DNA of 64,000 nucleotides from Stakelama saccharophila (GCF_032229225.1 NZ_CP135076.1:1221001-1285000); one strand, 5' to 3'; positions 43,901 to 55,043 are shown, counted from the first letter of the stretch. A program made the numbers and translations. The notes: generated from the letters alone by a model not told the origin.

Positions 43901-45912
43901 TGGCCTGCCCCCTTCGCTTCGGCCAGTCGCGCCGTGCGCGCATGTTCGGTGCGCACCACCTCCTCGCGCGGGATGTGGAAATCGCGGGTATAGTTGAAGG
44001 TGTGGCCGATCGCGACGGCGATCATGCCGGCGAAGCTGGCCGCGGCGAGCCACCAGATATGCCATACCATCGCGAAGCCCAGCGCCACGCTGAGGCCGGC
44101 CAGGATGACGCCGGTGCCGGTATTCTTCGGCATGTGGATGGCCTTGAAACCTTCGGTCGGGCGCTGGGCGCCGCGGCACTTCATGTCCCACCAGGCATCG
44201 CTGTCGTGAACGACGGGCGTGAAGGCGAAATTATAATCCGGCGGCGGTGACGAGGTCGACCATTCCAGTGTGCGGCCGTGCCACGGATCGCCGGTCGTGT
44301 CGCGCAGCGCCTCCCGGTCGCGGATCGAGACGTAGAACTGCATCAGCATGCAGGCGATGCCGAGCGCGATCAGCACCGCGCCGACGGCCGCGACGATGAA
44401 GAAGGGCTGCAAGGTGGGATCGTCGAAGTGGCGCAGGCGGCGGGTCACGCCCATCAGGCCGAGCGCGTAGAGCGGCATGAAGGCGAGATAGAAGCCGATC
44501 ACCCACATCCAGAAGGAGCGCTTGCCCCATTTCGGGTCGAGCTTGAAGCCAAACGCCTTGGGAAACCAGAAATTGATGCCGGCGAACAGCCCGAACAGCA
44601 CGCCGCCGATGATCACGTTGTGGAAGTGCGCGATCAGGAACAGCGAGTTGTGCAGCACGAAGTCGGCGGGCGGCACGGCCAGCATCACGCCCGTCATGCC
44701 GCCGATGACGAAGGTCAGCATGAAGGCCAGCGTCCACATCATCGGCAGCTCGAAACGGATGCGGCCGCGATACATGGTGAACAGCCAGTTGAAGATCTTC
44801 GCCCCCGTCGGGATCGAGATGATCATCGTCGTGATGCCGAAGAAGCTGTTGACGCTGGCGCCCGATCCCATGGTGAAGAAATGGTGCAGCCAGACGAGAT
44901 AGGACAGGATGGTGATGACCACCGTCGCGTAGACCATCGAGGTATAGCCGAACAGGCGTTTGCCCGAGAAGGTCGACACCACTTCGGAATAGATGCCGAA
45001 GGCCGGCAGGATCAGGATGTAGACTTCCGGATGGCCCCAGATCCAGATCAGGTTCACATACATCATGGCGTTGCCGCCCATGGTGTTGGTGAAGAAGTGG
45101 AAGTCGAGATACCGGTCGAGGCTGAGCAGCACCAGCACCGCCGTCAGCACCGGGAAGGCGGCGACGATCAGCACGTTGGTGCACAGCGACGTCCAGGTGA
45201 AGATCGGCATCTTCATCAGCGACATGCCCGGCGCGCGCATCTTCACGATCGTCGCGATCAGGTTCACGCCCGATAGCAGGGTGCCGATACCGGCTATCTG
45301 CAGGCCCCAGATATAATAGTCCACGCCGACGCCGGGCGAGTGCAGGAGGCCGGAAAGCGGCGGATAAGCGAGCCAGCCGGTGCGCGCATATTCGCCGATG
45401 AACAGCGAAATCATCGTGATCGCCGCGCCGGACGCCGTCATCCAGAAGCTGAAATTGTTGAGGAAGGGAAAGGACACGTCGCGCGCGCCGATCTGGAGCG
45501 GCACGACATAGTTCATCAGTCCCGTCACCAGCGGCATCGCCACGAAGAAGATCATGATGACGCCGTGCGCGGTGAAGATCTGGTCGTAATGCTCGGCGGG
45601 CAGATAGCCCTCGTTCCCGCCGAAGGCGATCGCCTGCTGCGCGCGCATCATCAGCGCGTCGGCGAAACCGCGCAGCAGCATGATCAGCCCCATCACCATG
45701 TACATGATGCCGATCTTCTTGTGATCGACGCTGGTGAACCAGTCGCGCCACAGCGGCCCCCACAGGCGGAAATAGGTGAGCGCGCCCAGCACCGCGCCGC
45801 CGCCCACGGCGACCATGGCGAAAGTGGCGATCAGGATCGGCTCGTGCAGCGGAATCGCATCGAGCGTGAGGCGCCCGAAGATCGGACTGTCGGGGATCGG
45901 GGGATGGGTCAT
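43897..45912 (-). CDS. cyoB: cytochrome o ubiquinol oxidase subunit I
   Basis: The 671-residue catalytic subunit. It reduces oxygen at a heme-copper centre and pumps protons. [20 protein letters not shown] holds a heme ligand, [17 protein letters not shown] holds the cross-linked His-Tyr copper site, WLHHFFT carries the next two copper ligands, and [13 protein letters not shown] holds the other heme ligands. Length is close to E. coli CyoB. The N terminus has the extra helix typical of quinol oxidases. Confidence 0.97.
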   Translation of the reverse strand: MTHPPIPDSPIFGRLTLDAIPLHEPILIATFAMVAVGGGAVLGALTYFRLWGPLWRDWFTSVDHKKIGIMYMVMGLIMLLRGFADALMMRAQQAIAFGGNEGYLPAEHYDQIFTAHGVIMIFFVAMPLVTGLMNYVVPLQIGARDVSFPFLNNFSFWMTASGAAITMISLFIGEYARTGWLAYPPLSGLLHSPGVGVDYYIWGLQIAGIGTLLSGVNLIATIVKMRAPGMSLMKMPIFTWTSLCTNVLIVAAFPVLTAVLVLLSLDRYLDFHFFTNTMGGNAMMYVNLIWIWGHPEVYILILPAFGIYSEVVSTFSGKRLFGYTSMVYATVVITILSYLVWLHHFFTMGSGASVNSFFGITTMIISIPTGAKIFNWLFTMYRGRIRFELPMMWTLAFMLTFVIGGMTGVMLAVPPADFVLHNSLFLIAHFHNVIIGGVLFGLFAGINFWFPKAFGFKLDPKWGKRSFWMWVIGFYLAFMPLYALGLMGVTRRLRHFDDPTLQPFFIVAAVGAVLIALGIACMLMQFYVSIRDREALRDTTGDPWHGRTLEWSTSSPPPDYNFAFTPVVHDSDAWWDMKCRGAQRPTEGFKAIHMPKNTGTGVILAGLSVALGFAMVWHIWWLAAASFAGMIAVAIGHTFNYTRDFHIPREEVVRTEHARTARLAEAKGAGQ

Positions 45913-45925
45913 GGGTTTCGTTCGC

Positions 45926-47050
45926 TCAGAGGGACTGGCCGGTCGCGGCGGCGGTGGCGGCGGTTTCGCGTCGGGGCGGCGTGCGGCCGGGCGCCGACAG
46001 GCCGGCCCCGGTCAGCGGCGCATTGGCCGCGACCGGTTCGTCGGCCGATGCCGCCTTGTCCTGCATCATGTGACGGCCTGCTTCGTGGGTGCCCGATTTG
46101 CCGCGTGCGGTGCGCGCATCCCGGCGCATCATCTCGCCCATGCAGGTCGCGCCGGGTTCGACGCACATGTTGAGGATCGCCGGATAGAGGCCGTCGCCGA
46201 CCGCGGCGTAACGCTTTACGGGCACGTTCTCGCTCGGTTTCGCCAGGTCGCGATAGGTCGCCCGATCGAGCGACCGTCCGCTGGACTTCGCCTCGGCGAC
46301 CCACTGGCGAAAACCCGCATCGTCCAGCCCCAGGAAACGGAAGTCCATGCCGGAAAAGCCGTTGCCGCTATAGTTGGCGGAAAAGCCGTGATAGGCGCCG
46401 GGTTCGTTGATCACGGCGTGCAGCGTGGTCTCCATGCCGGGCATGGCATAGATCTGCCCCGCGAGCGCCGGGATGTAGAAGGAGTTCATCACGTCGGTCG
46501 CCGTGATCTTGAACTGCAGCGGCCGGTCGACCGGCGCGGCGAGCTCGTTCACCGTCGCGATGCCGTATTCGGGATAGATGAACAGCCATTTCCAGTCCAT
46601 CGCCACCACGTCGACTTCCAGCGGCTTGTTCGCCACGTCGAGCGTGCGGTTGGCGTCGATCCGCTCGATCTTGCGATAGGGGTCGAGCGTGTGCGTGCCC
46701 AGCCAGGTGATCGCGCCCAGGCAGATGATGATGAGCAGCGGTGCGGACCAGATCAGCAGTTCGAGCTGGGTCGAATGATCCCAGTCGGGTTCGTAGGTCG
46801 CCTCGGTATTCGTGTGGCGATAGCGCCAGGCGAACAGCACGGTCAGCGCCATTACCGGCAGGATGATCAGCAGCATGAGGACGACGGAGATGACGAGCAG
46901 GTCGCGCTGCTGCGCCGCAACATATCCTGAGGGATCGAGCACGACGGCGTTGCAGGCGCCCAGCAGCGCCAAGGCCGGCAGGATGAACAATATCCGGGCG
47001 GCGGAATTCCGCCGCGAAAACGAATCGTTGATCGGGATCATGGCGCCCAC
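45926..47050 (-). CDS. cyoA: cytochrome o ubiquinol oxidase subunit II
   Basis: A 374-residue lipoprotein subunit. The signal ends in a lipobox LLGAC. Two membrane helices follow, then a cupredoxin domain. The CuA ligands of cytochrome c oxidase are absent ([14 protein letters not shown] stands in their place), so the electron donor is quinol. GTG at 47050 is favoured: GGAGGA lies about ten bases upstream, while ATG 47041 is farther. A 60-residue Ala/Pro-rich tail at the C terminus is longer than usual. Confidence 0.94.
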   Translation of the reverse strand: MGAMIPINDSFSRRNSAARILFILPALALLGACNAVVLDPSGYVAAQQRDLLVISVVLMLLIILPVMALTVLFAWRYRHTNTEATYEPDWDHSTQLELLIWSAPLLIIICLGAITWLGTHTLDPYRKIERIDANRTLDVANKPLEVDVVAMDWKWLFIYPEYGIATVNELAAPVDRPLQFKITATDVMNSFYIPALAGQIYAMPGMETTLHAVINEPGAYHGFSANYSGNGFSGMDFRFLGLDDAGFRQWVAEAKSSGRSLDRATYRDLAKPSENVPVKRYAAVGDGLYPAILNMCVEPGATCMGEMMRRDARTARGKSGTHEAGRHMMQDKAASADEPVAANAPLTGAGLSAPGRTPPRRETAATAAATGQSL

Positions 47051-47075
47051 TTAAGAGATTTCCTCCGGCATGCCC

Positions 47076-47094
47076 ATTGGACAGTTTGTCCAAT
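47076..47094. promoter_or_regulatory. perfect palindrome in the cyoA-MFS divergent promoter
   Basis: ATTGGACA (47076-47083) and TGTCCAAT (47087-47094) are perfect eight-base arms around GTT. The site is 26 bases upstream of the cyoA start codon, a position that fits a repressor operator on the cyo promoter. Confidence 0.6.
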
Positions 47095-47101
47095 CCTGCC
47101 G

Positions 47102-47134
47102 CAGTTGCGAACATGCTATACCGCAGCGCAACTG
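47102..47134. promoter_or_regulatory. second inverted repeat in the cyoA-MFS divergent promoter
   Basis: CAGTTGCG (47102-47109) and CGCAACTG (47127-47134) are perfect arms 17 bases apart, so their centres lie about 2.5 helical turns from one another. It follows the 47076 palindrome on the MFS side and could bind a separate dimer pair. Confidence 0.5.
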
Positions 47135-47210
47135 GATAGTGCTATAGGCCCGGATGCTGTATGAAGAAAGAGCGTCCATGCCACGTTCTTGCGATTGGGA
47201 GTAACGATTG

Positions 47211-48566
47211 ATGACAGCCGGCAGCGAACCCGACTCCGGTGCGATGGAGCGCGACGCGCGACAGGTGAACGTGCGCGACACGCGTGTCGCGCCGGGAGAG
47301 ATCGCGATCGGCGTGGTCATCGGACGGACGTCCGAATTCTTCGACTTTTTCGTCTACGCGATCGCGTCGGTGCTGGTCTTTCCCGTCTACGTCTTTCCCT
47401 ATGTCGACCGGTTGACGGGCACGATGTATTCCTTCGGGCTGTTCGCGCTGGCCTTCGTCGCGCGGCCGGTGGGGACGCTGATCTTCATGGCCGTCGACCG
47501 GCTGTACGGGCGGGCGACCAAGCTGACGATCGCGCTGTTCCTGCTCGGATGCTCGACGGTGGCGGTAGCGTTCCTGCCGGGATACGAATCGATCGGGATC
47601 TGGTCGGCGATCCTGCTGGGGGTGTTCCGCATCGGCCAGGGGCTGGCGCTCGGCGGCGCATGGGACGGTCTCGCATCGCTCCTGTCGCTCAACGCGCCCG
47701 AAAATCGTCGCGGATGGTATGCGATGATTCCGCAACTCGGTGCGCCGCTCGGTCTGATCGTGGCGAGCGCGCTGTTCGCCTATTTCGTGTCCAGCCTGTC
47801 GGCGGTGGATTTCCTCGACTGGGGCTGGCGCTATCCCTTCTTCTGCGCCTTCACCATCAATGTCGTCGCGCTGTTCGCGCGGTTGCGCCTCGTCAGCACG
47901 CCCGATTTCACCAAACTGTTCGAAAGCCGCGACCTGCAGCCGACGCCGGTCGTCAAGACGCTGGAAAAGGAAGGTCGCAACGTCATCATCGGGGCCTTCG
48001 CGCCGCTGGCGAGCTTTGCCCTGTTCCACATGGTGACGGTCTTTCCGCTGTCCTGGATCTTCCTGTTCACGGACGAGGTGCCGTCGCGCTTCCTGATCAT
48101 CGAGGCGGTCGCCGCCTTTTTCGGCCTGGGAGCCATCGTCCTGTCCGGCCATCTCGCCGATCGGGTGGGGCGGCGGACGCTGCTCGCCATTTCCGCGGCG
48201 GCGATCGCAGCCTTCAGCGGCTTCGCGCCGCAATTGCTCGATGCCGGCGACGTGGGCGAGATCATCTTCATGGTCGGCGGCTTCATCATTCTCGGCATTT
48301 CCTTCGGCCAGTGCTCGGGTGTCGTCGCGTCGAACTTTCCGCGCTCGGAACGCTATACCGGTGCGGCGCTGACGTCGGACATCGCCTGGCTGTTCGGCGC
48401 CGGATTTGCGCCGCTGGCGGCGCTGCTGTTGGCGTCGCACTGGGGCATCCTCGCCGCCGGCGGCTATCTGCTGTCGGGTGCGCTCGCGACATTGGTGGCG
48501 CTGTGGATCAGCAAGACCCTGGGGCAGGAGGAACGCCCCGAGACCGTGCAACCGCAACCCGCATGA
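47211..48566 (+). CDS. MFS transporter, metabolite:proton symporter type
   Basis: A 451-residue protein with 12 helices. The loop 2-3 region (FVARPVGTLIFMAVDRLYGR) and RIGQGLALGGAWDGLASLL match the MHS family of organic-acid and osmolyte symporters. The substrate is not evident. GGGAG sits nine bases before ATG 47211; a TTG directly before it would add one residue. It is divergent from cyoA with shared palindromes. Confidence 0.88.
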   Translation: MTAGSEPDSGAMERDARQVNVRDTRVAPGEIAIGVVIGRTSEFFDFFVYAIASVLVFPVYVFPYVDRLTGTMYSFGLFALAFVARPVGTLIFMAVDRLYGRATKLTIALFLLGCSTVAVAFLPGYESIGIWSAILLGVFRIGQGLALGGAWDGLASLLSLNAPENRRGWYAMIPQLGAPLGLIVASALFAYFVSSLSAVDFLDWGWRYPFFCAFTINVVALFARLRLVSTPDFTKLFESRDLQPTPVVKTLEKEGRNVIIGAFAPLASFALFHMVTVFPLSWIFLFTDEVPSRFLIIEAVAAFFGLGAIVLSGHLADRVGRRTLLAISAAAIAAFSGFAPQLLDAGDVGEIIFMVGGFIILGISFGQCSGVVASNFPRSERYTGAALTSDIAWLFGAGFAPLAALLLASHWGILAAGGYLLSGALATLVALWISKTLGQEERPETVQPQPA

Positions 48567-48587
48567 TCGCAGGCGCGGCCGCGGCGT

Positions 48588-48965
48588 CTAACGCGCATCC
48601 GGCGCCTGAGGTGTTTTGCGAAGGTGCGCGGCAAGGGCGGCGAAGGCATCGCTTTCGCCCGCCCTCGCCAGGTCCGCTTCCAGCGCGCGGTACAGGGCGA
48701 GCAGCCGTTCGCCGAACGCGGTAAGCCGCGCGCCGCTGCGCTTGCCGCCGCCGGCCGTCGTCTCCACCACGCGTTCCGCCCAGCAGCGGTTCATGCCGTC
48801 GACCAGCATCCAGGTGCGGCGATAGCTCATGCCCATGGCGCGGGCCGCGCGCGAGATTGATCCAGCCGCGCGGATCGCATCCAGAAGGTCCGCCTTGCCC
48901 GGCCCCATGGCGATCTCTTCGCCGCAATAAAGCTGGGCCTTCACCTTCAGCGGACCGATCCGCAT
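48588..48965 (-). CDS. short ModE-like winged-helix regulator
   Basis: A 125-residue protein containing only the N-terminal DNA-binding part of ModE: GKADLLDAIRAAGSISRAARAMGMSYRRTWMLVDGMNRC, then a basic wing (GGGKRSGARLTAFGERLLALYR). The C-terminal molybdate-binding domains are absent, so it need not sense molybdate. It is the last gene of the MoxR operon: the RDD stop and its ATG share one base, or GTG 48968 would overlap by four. It could regulate the operon. Confidence 0.85.
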   Translation of the reverse strand: MRIGPLKVKAQLYCGEEIAMGPGKADLLDAIRAAGSISRAARAMGMSYRRTWMLVDGMNRCWAERVVETTAGGGKRSGARLTAFGERLLALYRALEADLARAGESDAFAALAAHLRKTPQAPDAR

Positions 48966-49852
48966 CACCGCCTCCCCGTGCTTCGGGTCGCGTCGTCGAA
49001 CTTGTCGCGCTTGCGCCGGCCGAACAGCAGTTCGCGTTCAAGCTCGCCGCGCAAGGCGGCATAATAGGCATCCAGGAACATCCGGTCGTCAAGCGAATCC
49101 GTCCGCCCGAGCTTGCGCCGGATAGCGCCGGCGACAAGGGTGATCGCGTCGGCATCGTCGCGTCGCAGCACGTCTTCCAGTCGTTGCAGCTCGAACTGGC
49201 CGTAAGCGGCGAGGTCCTGCGGCGAGAAACGGGGCACGGCGCCGTGTTCTTCGGCCCGGCGCAGGAGGTCGACGCCCATCGCCCGGCGCTGGTTGAACAC
49301 GACCCAGGTTCCCGCGACGAGGTCGCCCGCGCGCAGCCGGTCCCGGTTGAACAGCGGAAAGAACAGGAACAAGAGCGCCCAGCAGAAGCCGAAAATGGCG
49401 ACCCAGCGATCGACGAAGCCCTCGATCGCCCCCACGCCCAGAAAGGTCAGGGGCAGGAATATCTCCAGTTCGCGCAGCAGATTGCGCGCGACCACCGCGC
49501 CGCCCGTCAGCCGCCCGCCGTCGCGCGCAACGACGCGCATCTTCAGGATCCGCTTGCCGATCGTCGCGGCGCGCCGGCCGCTTTCCATTAGGGTGAAGTA
49601 GAAGTTTCGCAGCAGGAAAAAGACGAGGAGCCACAATACCGCGATCACGCCGGGATAGGTCTTCCCGATCGCGCGAAAGGCGAGGACGGCAGCGATGGTC
49701 ATGGCGACCATCGCGACGACGAGCACCAGGCAGTCGAGCAGGAAGGCACCGGCCCGCGCGCCGGCGCCTGCCAGTTCGAGGCGGAGCGTTACGCCTTCGG
49801 GAGTCGTCAGTTCGCGATCGAGGCTGCGCGCGCGATCCTCACGTCCGGTCAT
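48965..49852 (-). CDS. RDD family membrane protein
   Basis: A 295-residue protein. Residues 25-195 are an RDD domain: GAGARAGAFLLDCLVLVV with the Arg-Asp pair, then ATIGKRILKMRVVARDGG and DLVAGTWVV. Three or four membrane helices are predicted. The C-terminal 100 residues are charged and cytoplasmic (DLAAYGQFELQRLEDVLRR), with a family-specific helical form found in MoxR operons. It overlaps the SpoIIM gene by 14 bases. Confidence 0.88.
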   Translation of the reverse strand: MTGREDRARSLDRELTTPEGVTLRLELAGAGARAGAFLLDCLVLVVAMVAMTIAAVLAFRAIGKTYPGVIAVLWLLVFFLLRNFYFTLMESGRRAATIGKRILKMRVVARDGGRLTGGAVVARNLLRELEIFLPLTFLGVGAIEGFVDRWVAIFGFCWALLFLFFPLFNRDRLRAGDLVAGTWVVFNQRRAMGVDLLRRAEEHGAVPRFSPQDLAAYGQFELQRLEDVLRRDDADAITLVAGAIRRKLGRTDSLDDRMFLDAYYAALRGELERELLFGRRKRDKFDDATRSTGRR

Positions 49853-50843
49853 GGCGGCGTCCCGACAGGCCGAAATAGGCGATCCAGAGGCACAGCATCA
49901 CCCCCGCGACGGCGAAACGCGCGGCGTCGTCGGTGACGAGCTGGCGCCCGAATCCTTCCAGCAGGCCGGCGACAAGCAGCATCAGGACCACCCCGATCAT
50001 CACCAGCGCGGCCCGTTTCCCCGCTTCGGCCGCCGCGCGGACCCGGCCCTCTCGCCCCGGCAGCGCGACCGCGCGACCGATATGCAGGCCGGCCCCGCCG
50101 GCCAGAATGATGGCGCTGATCTCCGTCGTGCCGTGGATGGCGAGCCAGCCGGTCAGCCCGACGCCCAGCCCGTGCGGCACGAAGGCGGCATAGAGTGCGC
50201 CCAGGATCGCCCCGTTCTGCGCGATCAGGAACATGGTGGGAATCCCGAAGGCGAAACCGAGCGCGAAGGACAGGATGGTGATCTGCGAATTGTGGGTGAA
50301 CAGGAAGGTGGCGAAGATTTCCAGCCCGCCATGCTGCGGCGGATTGTACAGCGTGCCGCGCAGATAGTCGGCCGACGCCTGCATGTTCCGGCCATTGGCC
50401 AGCCCTTCCGGAAGAATGGCGGAAAACCAGGCGGGGTCGGAACGCACCAGGAAATAGGCGGCGACGGCGGAGGCGAAGAACAGCGCGGCGGTCAGTGCCG
50501 CTTCGGGTGCGATGGCGCGCACCGCATGCGGCAGATCCCGACGGAAATAGCTCGCGAGCCGGCGTCCCCACGGCTCGCGACAGCCATAAAGGACGAAATA
50601 GGCGCGGGTGCACAGATCCTCCAGATACGCGATCATCGCGGCGTCGAGCGAGGTATCGCGCGCGACCGACAGGGCCGACAGCGCGGCGCGGTACAGGCGG
50701 GGCAACGCCATCAGGTCGGCATCGGTGAGGCGGCGCAGCGACTTGTGCTCGACCCGGTCGAGCAGATCCTCGAGGCGGCGCCAGTCCGCCTCGCGCTCGG
50801 CGCGGAAATGGCGCGCGGCGAATCTGGGCATGGTCGTGTTCAT
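49839..50843 (-). CDS. SpoIIM-like integral membrane protein
   Basis: A 334-residue protein: a soluble N-terminal 105 residues rich in Arg and Glu, then six to seven membrane helices with the SpoIIM/DUF95 signature FTHNSQITILSFALGFAFGIPT and HGTTEISAIILAGGAGL. In Bacillus SpoIIM is part of the engulfment complex with SpoIID and SpoIIP. Here it is part of the MoxR operon; no sporulation is implied. It overlaps DUF58 (ATGA). Confidence 0.88.
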   Translation of the reverse strand: MNTTMPRFAARHFRAEREADWRRLEDLLDRVEHKSLRRLTDADLMALPRLYRAALSALSVARDTSLDAAMIAYLEDLCTRAYFVLYGCREPWGRRLASYFRRDLPHAVRAIAPEAALTAALFFASAVAAYFLVRSDPAWFSAILPEGLANGRNMQASADYLRGTLYNPPQHGGLEIFATFLFTHNSQITILSFALGFAFGIPTMFLIAQNGAILGALYAAFVPHGLGVGLTGWLAIHGTTEISAIILAGGAGLHIGRAVALPGREGRVRAAAEAGKRAALVMIGVVLMLLVAGLLEGFGRQLVTDDAARFAVAGVMLCLWIAYFGLSGRRHDRT

Positions 50844-52098
50844 GCGCGCTCCCGCAAGGACAGGTAGCGATCGACCAGGGTCAGCGGCATCGCATCCGGC
50901 CGTGCCTGGATCACGTCTATGCCCAGGCGTTTCAGCCGTTCGACGACGATCCGGCGCTCGCGCAGCAATTCGTGCGCGGCATTGGCCCGGACCACGTCGT
51001 CGGCCGCGCGCGGTCGGGCGTCGCGGATCGCCTCCAGCTCGACATCGTCGAAGATCACGAAGATCAGGCGATGCCGGCGGGCCACGCGCCGGGCCGCGGC
51101 GAGCATCAGTTCGGCGCTGGTCGGATCGGTGAATTCGGTGAACAAAAGGATGATGGAACGGCGGCGCAGCTTCGCGTCCAGCGCGCTGAGGCACAGCGTG
51201 TAGTTGCTTTCCTGTGCGCCGTAATCGATCGCGGCGGCGCTACGGTGGATTTCGGCGAAACCGCGGGCATGGGCCACCGTTCCGCTGTCGATGCCCGGCT
51301 GCGCGGCGAAGGAGAAGAGGCGCGTGCAGTCCCCGGCCTTCAGCGCGACGAAGGCGGCGAGCAGCGCCGCCGACACGGCATGATCGACACGCGGAACGCC
51401 CTGCAGCGGATCCGCCATGGCGCGCCCGGCATCCACGGCCAGCACGATCGCATTGTCGCGCTCGGTACGATATTCGCGCGCCAGCAGGCTGGCATGACGC
51501 GCGGACGCTTTCCAGTCGATCGCGCGTCGTTCCATGCCCGGCTGAAAGTCGGTGAGCGCCTGGAACTCGCTTCCGTCCCCGCTTTCCGCGCGCATCCGCG
51601 CGCCGAACCGGGTGCTGCGCAGATATTGGCGCATGCCCTGTTCGCGCACCGGGCGCAGATTGGGCAATATCCGTATGACGCGGTCGGAGGTGCGGGTGAC
51701 CTGGCGCCAGGCGAGACCCAGCGGCCCCCGGCGCCGCGCCCAGATCCGGCGCAGCGCCGCCTGTCCGCGCCGGGTGGCGGCATAATGCAGCGGCGATCCG
51801 GGCACCTCCGCCAGCGGCGGGCCGATGTCCGCGGCGTAGTGCAGGCCGTGTGCATCGGCCTGCATGGACCCGTCCGGGCGCAGGATCACCGTATCGCCGA
51901 CCCAGATCGACGGCGGGGCCGCGAGATCGAGCGTGCGCGGCGGCCGGGGCGTCAGCAGCGCATCGACGAGCGTCAGGATCACGATCAGCGCGATCCAGGC
52001 CAGGATCGCAAGCCAGCCGCCCGGCACCAGCACGCCGGCCACCAGCGCCACCGGCGCGGCGCCGGCGACGAGATAGATGGCGCGGCGGCCGGGATAGA

Positions 52099-52102
<4 letters not shown>
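50840..52102 (-). CDS. DUF58 (vWA-like) protein
   Basis: A 420-residue protein with two N-terminal membrane helices and a C-terminal vWA-like DUF58 domain. The family signature SGDGSEFQALTDFQPG with RAIDWKASAR is complete, followed by a MIDAS-like VLAVDAGRAM (Asp present, second Ser replaced by Gly/Arg). DUF58 proteins are the standard partners of MoxR ATPases. It overlaps the moxR gene. Confidence 0.92.
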
Positions 52103-53051
<949 letters not shown>

Positions 53052-53055
<4 letters not shown>

Positions 53056-54248
53056 GCAGTGATTTCCCTTCGCCAGTCGTCGATCGCCCTGCAGGCGTAC
53101 AGCATTTCGGCTTCGGATCGCGCGGCTTTCGCCCGCGCCGCCAGTTCGGAGAAGCGCGGTCCATTGGGTGTTCGCGCATCGAGAAATCCGCGCAGTTCAT
53201 CGGGCGACAGTCCGCGCGGCGCGTGCAGCCGGCGCGCGGTACGCTCGGCGACGGCGTCGGCATAATGGCCGCCGGCGCGGTGCGTCTTGCGGGCGAGCCG
53301 CGAGAGGGCGGCGATATTGTCCAGCAGCGCGCGCTTGCCGAACGCGATTCCGCGCGGCGCGGCACTCGCCGGTCCGAACCGGGCGAAGCTGGCGACCAGG
53401 GTGAGCAGTCCGGCCGCGATCAGGGCCAACGTCACCGCCAGGAAGGGCGGCACGAACATCAACCGCACCAGATTGCGCTCGCCGGGGCGGAAATGCAGCG
53501 TCGTGTCGAACAAGATGGCGGAAGCCGAGGATGGCGCAATCGCGTTCAGCATGGATAGCGCGGCCGCCGCGCCCCGCCGATCGCGAAGCGCGTGGTTGTT
53601 CACGAGATCGGGATCGGTGAGGATATAGGTGTTGCGATCGCCGATCTGGGCCAGCACCGCCTTGTCCCGTACCGTGATCAGCGGCGTCAGGCCCGGCCCC
53701 GACAACGCCTGCACCGCGCGGCGAAAGGGTGGCGGTGCATCACCGGTATAATCGGGCGCGGCGGCGGCCTTTGCCGGCGGCATGCGGAAGATCTTCCAGT
53801 CGTCGCGGCCCAGCGCCGGCAGGAAGCCGGCCGGATCGACCATGCCGACGATCGCGACGCGTTCGCTGCCGAAGGAAACGGGCCTGGTCTGCCATTTCGG
53901 CAGCACGATCAGCGTCGCGCGGCCCGCCGACCGGCGCTGCGCCATCATCGCATCCAGATCCTCGCGCACCGTTTCGGCTTCCAGCGGCAGGACCAGGAGT
54001 CCGGCCGTCGCGACGTCTTCGGCCCTATCGGCAAAGCGCGCGTGGCGGCCGGGCAGCGCGTCGACCAGCGCGTACAGCCCGTACAGACCGTCGCCTGCAT
54101 GCGAGCGTGCGGGCGGCGGGCGGCCGAAGCGCTCGCCGATGTCGTTGCCGAAGCCGACGGTCAGCAGGAAGGCCGCGCCGAACAATAGGCCGAGGCCGAT
54201 CAGGACGGCGACGGTGCGGGCGGCGAAGGGGCTGGCGCGATCCTCCAC
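53052..54248 (-). CDS. DUF4350 membrane protein of the MoxR operon
   Basis: A 398-residue protein. A membrane helix occupies residues 12-33, a periplasmic region of about 225 residues contains the DUF4350 fold (GLYGLYALVDALPGRHARF, then LLVLPLEAE), and a second helix lies near 270-292, followed by a charged cytoplasmic C terminus. The start is GTG at 54248. It sits 2 bases after the DUF4129 stop and overlaps the moxR start. Confidence 0.82.
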
Positions 54249-54250
54249 GG

Positions 54251-54919
54251 TCAGCGCCCACCCAGCGCGAAATCGCTATAGCCGCGCCGTGCCGCGTCCC
54301 AATCGCCGCGCAACAGGGGCCGGCCGGCGAACAGGCTGCGTTCCACCGCCGCGACGAGGTGCGAGAAGATGCCGCGGGCGTCGTCGGTGAGCACGGGGTC
54401 GCGGGTGATGTCCCGGCTGGTGAGCGAGGGGCGCAGATCCTCGCCGCGCCAGCGTTCGATGTCTTCGATGCTGCGGAACAGGATCAGGTGCACGGCCTCG
54501 GCATAACAGCCGCGGGCGGCGAGCATGTCCGCCTCTTCCAGCAGGCGGCGGGCGGTGCCGGGATCGGGGGTCCAGTCGGGTTCGGCCGCCTGTGCCCCGC
54601 CGTGACGCAGGTTTCGCCACCAGTGGCGCGCCGGCGGGAAGAAGGTCAGGATCAGGATCGCCGCGAGACCGAGCGCGACGACGCCGAGAATCCACCACCA
54701 GCCGTCGCCCACCCAGCGGGCGGCCGATTCGATTCCGTGCAACATGTCGAGAAGCCATTGCGGCGGCGGGTGCCGTTCCGTCTGCCGCACAGGCAGGTCG
54801 AACTGGATGCTCTTGTCGGCGAGAAGCCGGTGATGCGCGGCAGCGATCGAGCCGGGCTCGGCACCGGCCGGGGGCGGCGATGCCGCAGCCGTAGCGGCGG
54901 GTGAATCCGGTCCTGCCAC
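54251..54919 (-). CDS. DUF4129 membrane protein, first gene of the MoxR operon
   Basis: A 222-residue protein starting with GTG at 54919, preceded by AGGGGG and an AGGA close to the start. A soluble N-terminal 70 residues precedes one membrane helix (WWWILGVVALGLAAILILTF). The C-terminal DUF4129 domain (LLEEADMLAARGCYAEAVHLIL, LTSRDITRD and a closing RGYSDFALGG) resembles a transglutaminase-associated domain. Longer upstream extensions have the composition of the divergent gene and are rejected. Confidence 0.82.
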   Translation of the reverse strand: MAGPDSPAATAAASPPPAGAEPGSIAAAHHRLLADKSIQFDLPVRQTERHPPPQWLLDMLHGIESAARWVGDGWWWILGVVALGLAAILILTFFPPARHWWRNLRHGGAQAAEPDWTPDPGTARRLLEEADMLAARGCYAEAVHLILFRSIEDIERWRGEDLRPSLTSRDITRDPVLTDDARGIFSHLVAAVERSLFAGRPLLRGDWDAARRGYSDFALGGR

Positions 54920-54972
54920 GATATCCTGCCCCCTGATGCTGCGATGGCGGAACGGTCCATGGTGGTCTTGGA

Positions 54973-54995
54973 GCAAATCGGGAATTTGCGCGCAA
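54973..54995. promoter_or_regulatory. overlapping palindromes between the MoxR operon and a divergent gene
   Basis: GCAAAT (54973-54978) and ATTTGC (54984-54989) form an inverted repeat around CGGGA. TTGCGCGCAA (54986-54995) is a second perfect ten-base palindrome sharing four bases with it. They lie in the middle of a 124-base divergent gap. Confidence 0.45.
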
Positions 54996-55016
54996 CGCTT
55001 TTCCTTGCCAAGGTCG

Positions 55017-55030
55017 CCCCGAAATCGGGG
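55017..55030 (+). promoter_or_regulatory. leader palindrome before the divergent membrane protein
   Basis: CCCCGAAATCGGGG is a perfect palindrome with a two-base centre, ending just before the GGAAGAGGGG ribosome binding region. It is a possible operator; a two-base hairpin loop is too tight for RNA. Confidence 0.35.
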
Positions 55031-55043
55031 GGAAGAGGGGTTC

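Noticed and set aside
47051..47210. Terminator at the cyoA-MFS palindromes
   Set aside because: No T tract follows either stem, and both neighbouring genes start here, so an operator is more sensible.
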